Of a DNA stretch of 16,723 bases, positions 14,063 to 16,723 are shown one piece after another (positions within the stretch are counted from its first letter, which is position 1; each line of letters opens with the position of its first letter). Position numbers and translations under genes: made by a program. The stretch is from an uncultured Acetatifactor sp. (GTDB taxonomy: Bacteria > Bacillota > Clostridia > Lachnospirales > Lachnospiraceae), in contig CAJUGT010000090.1 in assembly GCA_910586435.1 (NCBI GenBank), positions 1-16,723 on the forward strand. Reading direction: 5' to 3'. The notes under the pieces are model-generated. The model had not been told where the DNA came from, ran no database searches, and saw nothing but the letters and a program-made list of their open reading frames with translations.

Positions 14063-16191
14063 GAAGAGTAAAGCATTTGGCCCCCAAATTTCTGTCTGTT
14101 TGCCTTACTGTGTGTGTAACGACATCCCTTTTCCTGACCGGGTGTGGGAATGAGGCTGTGGAGGCAGAAGAATCCATAGAACTGCATGAGCCGAAGACAG
14201 GGGATGAGGCGGCAATGAATACAGAAAAGGTCGCGTACAGGAATTTATACCGCACACAGGTATATGATGGGGTGGTTTTCCCATATGTGGAAGAATATTC
14301 CTGTGAATCGGAGCAGAAATTTGGTTCTTTTGACGTGGTTTTGGGAGAGCATGTGACACAGGGAACTCCCCTTGTACATATGGAGTCAGGCGCCATAGAC
14401 AAGAAAATTGAAGCCATGGAAGAAAAGCTTCATGCACTGACGGATACTTTTGAGAAATTCAGGAGGGATTCGGAAGAAAAGCTTGCTGCTTTGGAAAATG
14501 AAATGGAGAATTTACAGGAAATTCTGGAGAACCTGGAAGAGGTAGAACCGGAGGAGTTTATTGCAGGCTCCACGGGTCAGAACACAACAAATCCGGAGTA
14601 TTCTTCCTGGCAGAAGGAGTGGAAGAAATGGGAGGGACAATTTAACAATAAAGAATTGTCTTTTAACATGGAAACAGAGGCGCTTCGCCAAAAAAGGGAA
14701 TTATATGAACTGGACTATCAATATTACAGCTGCTGCCTGCGAAAGCTGGAGGAAGAGAAAAGCGCAGGAATCCTCACATCCGGAATTGAGGGCAAAGTGA
14801 TTGCCATGGGCAGTTATACATCTGGCAGCAGTATACATGCCAAGACTCCTGTGATTGCAGTGGGCGATATGGACAGGAAATACATAAAATGCAGTAAAAT
14901 TCCCGAACTCAACAGAATGCGTGCCCAGGATATATATGCGGTGGCAGGCGGAAAACGCTATGAAGTAGACTATGTGGAAAGTGATGACAGTGAGTTCTCT
15001 TTGTTTGTTCTGAAGGATGAAAATAGTGAAACAAAAGAGGGGGACGCAGCTGTTCTGGTGCTGGCAATTGATGTCAGGGAGCAGGTGCCGGCAGTATCGG
15101 TAGAGTCCATTCATAGAGATGGTCTGCAACAGTATGTGTATGTGCTGGAAGATGACAAGGTGGTCACGAAGTTGATTCAGGCTGGTATGAGCGATGGGGT
15201 ATACACGGAGATTCTGTCGGGAGTTGAAGTGGGGGAGGAGGTGATGGTGTCGCAAAAGCTTACGGCAGGCGCCAACACGGCCGTCCTGGAGAAGGGAACT
15301 TTTGAGATTGCGTATGGTGGAAACGGCAATTTGGTTTATCCGCGTAAGACCAGGATTTATAACCCTGTTGAAGAAGGAATCGTATATTTTCAGGAATATA
15401 AAGTGGCGGAAAATCAGTACGTGGAAAAAGGGGATGTGATTGCCGTTATCCGTGTGGAGGCCGAGGGAGTGGATCTGGCCCGGAAGGAAACCGATCTGAA
15501 ACGGGCAAAAGAGAGGCTGGCAGATTTGATTGCGGATGGTGAGGAGAAAAACAAGGACGCAATTGAACAAAGGCGGGAGAGCATTGCGAAGCTGGAAGAA
15601 GAAATCGCGTCCATCCGGGAAGATTATGGTACAACGGAAATATACGCCGCAGCGTCGGGACGTGTATTTTATTTGGTGAACTATATAATTGGGGATGTCT
15701 TAAAACCAGGCAGTTATTTAGGGGAGATAGCGGATGAGAGCGTTTCATTTCTGGAGCTGAGCAATGACAGTAATTATTTGTGTTATGGGGATACTGTGGA
15801 GATTACTTATTCGGATAACAGTGGTGGAAAACGGACTGTGGAAGGCATGGTGGCGACCTTTGGAATGAAAATGGGAGGAGCGCTTGGAGAGAAGAATGTA
15901 TGGGTGGAATTGCCGGGAGGAGTCCTTGAGGATGTGCAGACCGCAAGAAGGACCTACAGTGGAGCTTATGTTCCTGTCAGAATTGAAGCTTCGGCCGTAT
16001 TGGAAGTAATGAAGAATGTGGTGACAGTGCCCAAACTGGCGGTGACGGAGATTGAGGGCAATACTTATGTAAATGTGTTGTTGGAAGATGGCACCGTGAT
16101 GCCTGTCAGTTTTCTGGCAGGAGGCATGAACAGAGAGTCTTATTGGGTCATAGATGGACTTACAGAAGGGATGAAGATATGCTGGGAATAA
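14059..16191 (+). CDS. Double-module membrane-fusion-like adaptor lipoprotein
   Basis: The ATG at 14059 overlaps the previous stop (ATGA) with no clear own ribosome binding site, so coupling is likely. Lipobox LTGC puts the lipid anchor at Cys29 of 710 residues. Module 1 has a lipoyl half (about 86-110), a long coiled coil (113-235), the second lipoyl half (GIEGKVIAMG, 242-270), a barrel, and a membrane-proximal domain to about 410. Module 2 repeats the order: lipoyl half (431-466), a shorter coiled coil (473-522), lipoyl half (527-558, AAASGRVFYLV), a barrel and a membrane-proximal domain (650-710). Ordinary adaptors have one module of 350-450 residues. The protein would sit outside the membrane with the preceding adaptor and the following permease. 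Family call sure; the double architecture is seen from the order of motifs. Confidence 0.85.
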   Translation: MRRVKHLAPKFLSVCLTVCVTTSLFLTGCGNEAVEAEESIELHEPKTGDEAAMNTEKVAYRNLYRTQVYDGVVFPYVEEYSCESEQKFGSFDVVLGEHVTQGTPLVHMESGAIDKKIEAMEEKLHALTDTFEKFRRDSEEKLAALENEMENLQEILENLEEVEPEEFIAGSTGQNTTNPEYSSWQKEWKKWEGQFNNKELSFNMETEALRQKRELYELDYQYYSCCLRKLEEEKSAGILTSGIEGKVIAMGSYTSGSSIHAKTPVIAVGDMDRKYIKCSKIPELNRMRAQDIYAVAGGKRYEVDYVESDDSEFSLFVLKDENSETKEGDAAVLVLAIDVREQVPAVSVESIHRDGLQQYVYVLEDDKVVTKLIQAGMSDGVYTEILSGVEVGEEVMVSQKLTAGANTAVLEKGTFEIAYGGNGNLVYPRKTRIYNPVEEGIVYFQEYKVAENQYVEKGDVIAVIRVEAEGVDLARKETDLKRAKERLADLIADGEEKNKDAIEQRRESIAKLEEEIASIREDYGTTEIYAAASGRVFYLVNYIIGDVLKPGSYLGEIADESVSFLELSNDSNYLCYGDTVEITYSDNSGGKRTVEGMVATFGMKMGGALGEKNVWVELPGGVLEDVQTARRTYSGAYVPVRIEASAVLEVMKNVVTVPKLAVTEIEGNTYVNVLLEDGTVMPVSFLAGGMNRESYWVIDGLTEGMKICWE

Positions 16192-16723
16192 TGTTTCAGA
16201 AGCTCTTGGCAAAAAAGTGGATGTTCTTCTGCCTGCTTCTGGGGAGCGTATTGCTAATCGCAACGGCGATTAGTTTCCCCATGTACCAGGTTGCCGCCTT
16301 TGACAGAATGCTGCGGGATGAATTTCAAAATGAACTGGCTGAAACAGGAGAATGGCCCGCAAAGTTGACTTTAGTGGACAATTCCATGAAAGAGACACAG
16401 GGTGAGGTAGTCCGGCGCCGGGAAGAACAGATGGCCCTTATCGGTGAAGAGCTGGATTTGACCACTATGGAGAATATATTTTTTTATCGCCTGACACAAT
16501 GGACAATGGAGCCATTGTCGGACAGGGTGGATATCTGGCCAGCAAATTTGAGGATTGCCACATTGTCGGAACTGGAGAAACATGTGGAACTGCTCTCCGG
16601 TGAAACTTATTCGGAAGATGGGATAGCGGAGGACGGGAGCATTGAGGTGCTGATCAGCCAGGATTGTATGGTAAAGACCAATCTGCTGGTGGGTGAAGTT
16701 CTTCAATGCAAATCCCTGAAGAG
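16179..16723 (+). CDS. FtsX/MacB-like ABC transporter permease (3' partial)
   Basis: The frame runs to the window end without a stop, giving 181 codons. The ATG at 16179 lies 13 bases inside the previous gene; the in-frame ATG at 16191 (TAATG overlap) is the other possible start. The protein begins with a short basic stretch, then one membrane helix (about 15-37: FFCLLLGSVLLIATAISFP), then a hydrophilic extracellular part. That is the N-terminal plan of MacB/FtsX-type permeases. The location behind two adaptor genes supports that role. The ATPase and the rest of the permease would be to the right of the window. The family call rests on layout and context more than on a signature motif. Confidence 0.7.
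   Translation, partial: MLGIMFQKLLAKKWMFFCLLLGSVLLIATAISFPMYQVAAFDRMLRDEFQNELAETGEWPAKLTLVDNSMKETQGEVVRRREEQMALIGEELDLTTMENIFFYRLTQWTMEPLSDRVDIWPANLRIATLSELEKHVELLSGETYSEDGIAEDGSIEVLISQDCMVKTNLLVGEVLQCKSLK

Overview
The window looks like chromosomal DNA of a low-to-mid GC, spore-forming Clostridia bacterium, most likely of the Lachnospiraceae type. The reasons are strong AGGAGG-type ribosome binding sites, TTGxxx-17-TATAAT promoters, a BclB-like collagen/exosporium protein, the alpha2-type glycyl-tRNA synthetase, a class A-like RNase P RNA, a YlmH homologue, a CmpB-family membrane protein, and an Rpn/PDDEXK remnant with the MERG repeats I associate with gut Clostridia. Assignment is by recognition only; no database was searched.

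Left part (1-4165): the 3' end of a collagen-repeat spore-surface protein and its terminator; a FAD oxidoreductase with a C-terminal Rieske domain; a tocopherol-cyclase-like protein, preceded by three 15-bp direct repeats beside a TATAAT box; and a GNAT acetyltransferase with its own promoter and a leader hairpin.

Middle part (4166-8905): two aminoacyl-tRNA synthetase genes (glyQS, argS), each with a clear promoter and no visible T-box leader. The RNase P RNA gene (rnpB) follows, with an unusually long P3 arm and a strong terminator. On the minus strand lies a collapsed Rpn/PDDEXK nuclease-like gene that keeps its promoter and ribosome binding site but has lost most of its N-terminal half.

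Right part (8986-12890): a promoter drives what looks like one transcript. It holds a possible 17-codon leader ORF, a COG0523/G3E metallochaperone GTPase with a His/Cys-rich loop, a second G3E-like protein without the CxCC motif and fused to a YcgQ/DUF1980-like domain, ylmH (S4 RNA-binding protein), and a CmpB-family membrane protein with a long coiled-coil tail. The first two suggest metal (probably zinc) allocation; ylmH suggests a link with ribosome function.

End (12929-16723): three tightly packed genes for an export or envelope machine: a lipoprotein membrane-fusion-like adaptor, a second lipoprotein adaptor that contains two adaptor modules in tandem, and the start of a FtsX/MacB-like ABC permease that runs off the window. 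The start codons overlap the preceding genes, so the three are probably translationally coupled and act together. The double-module adaptor in an apparently monoderm organism, and the G3E-DUF1980 fusion paired with a canonical G3E protein, are the two most interesting protein architectures here.
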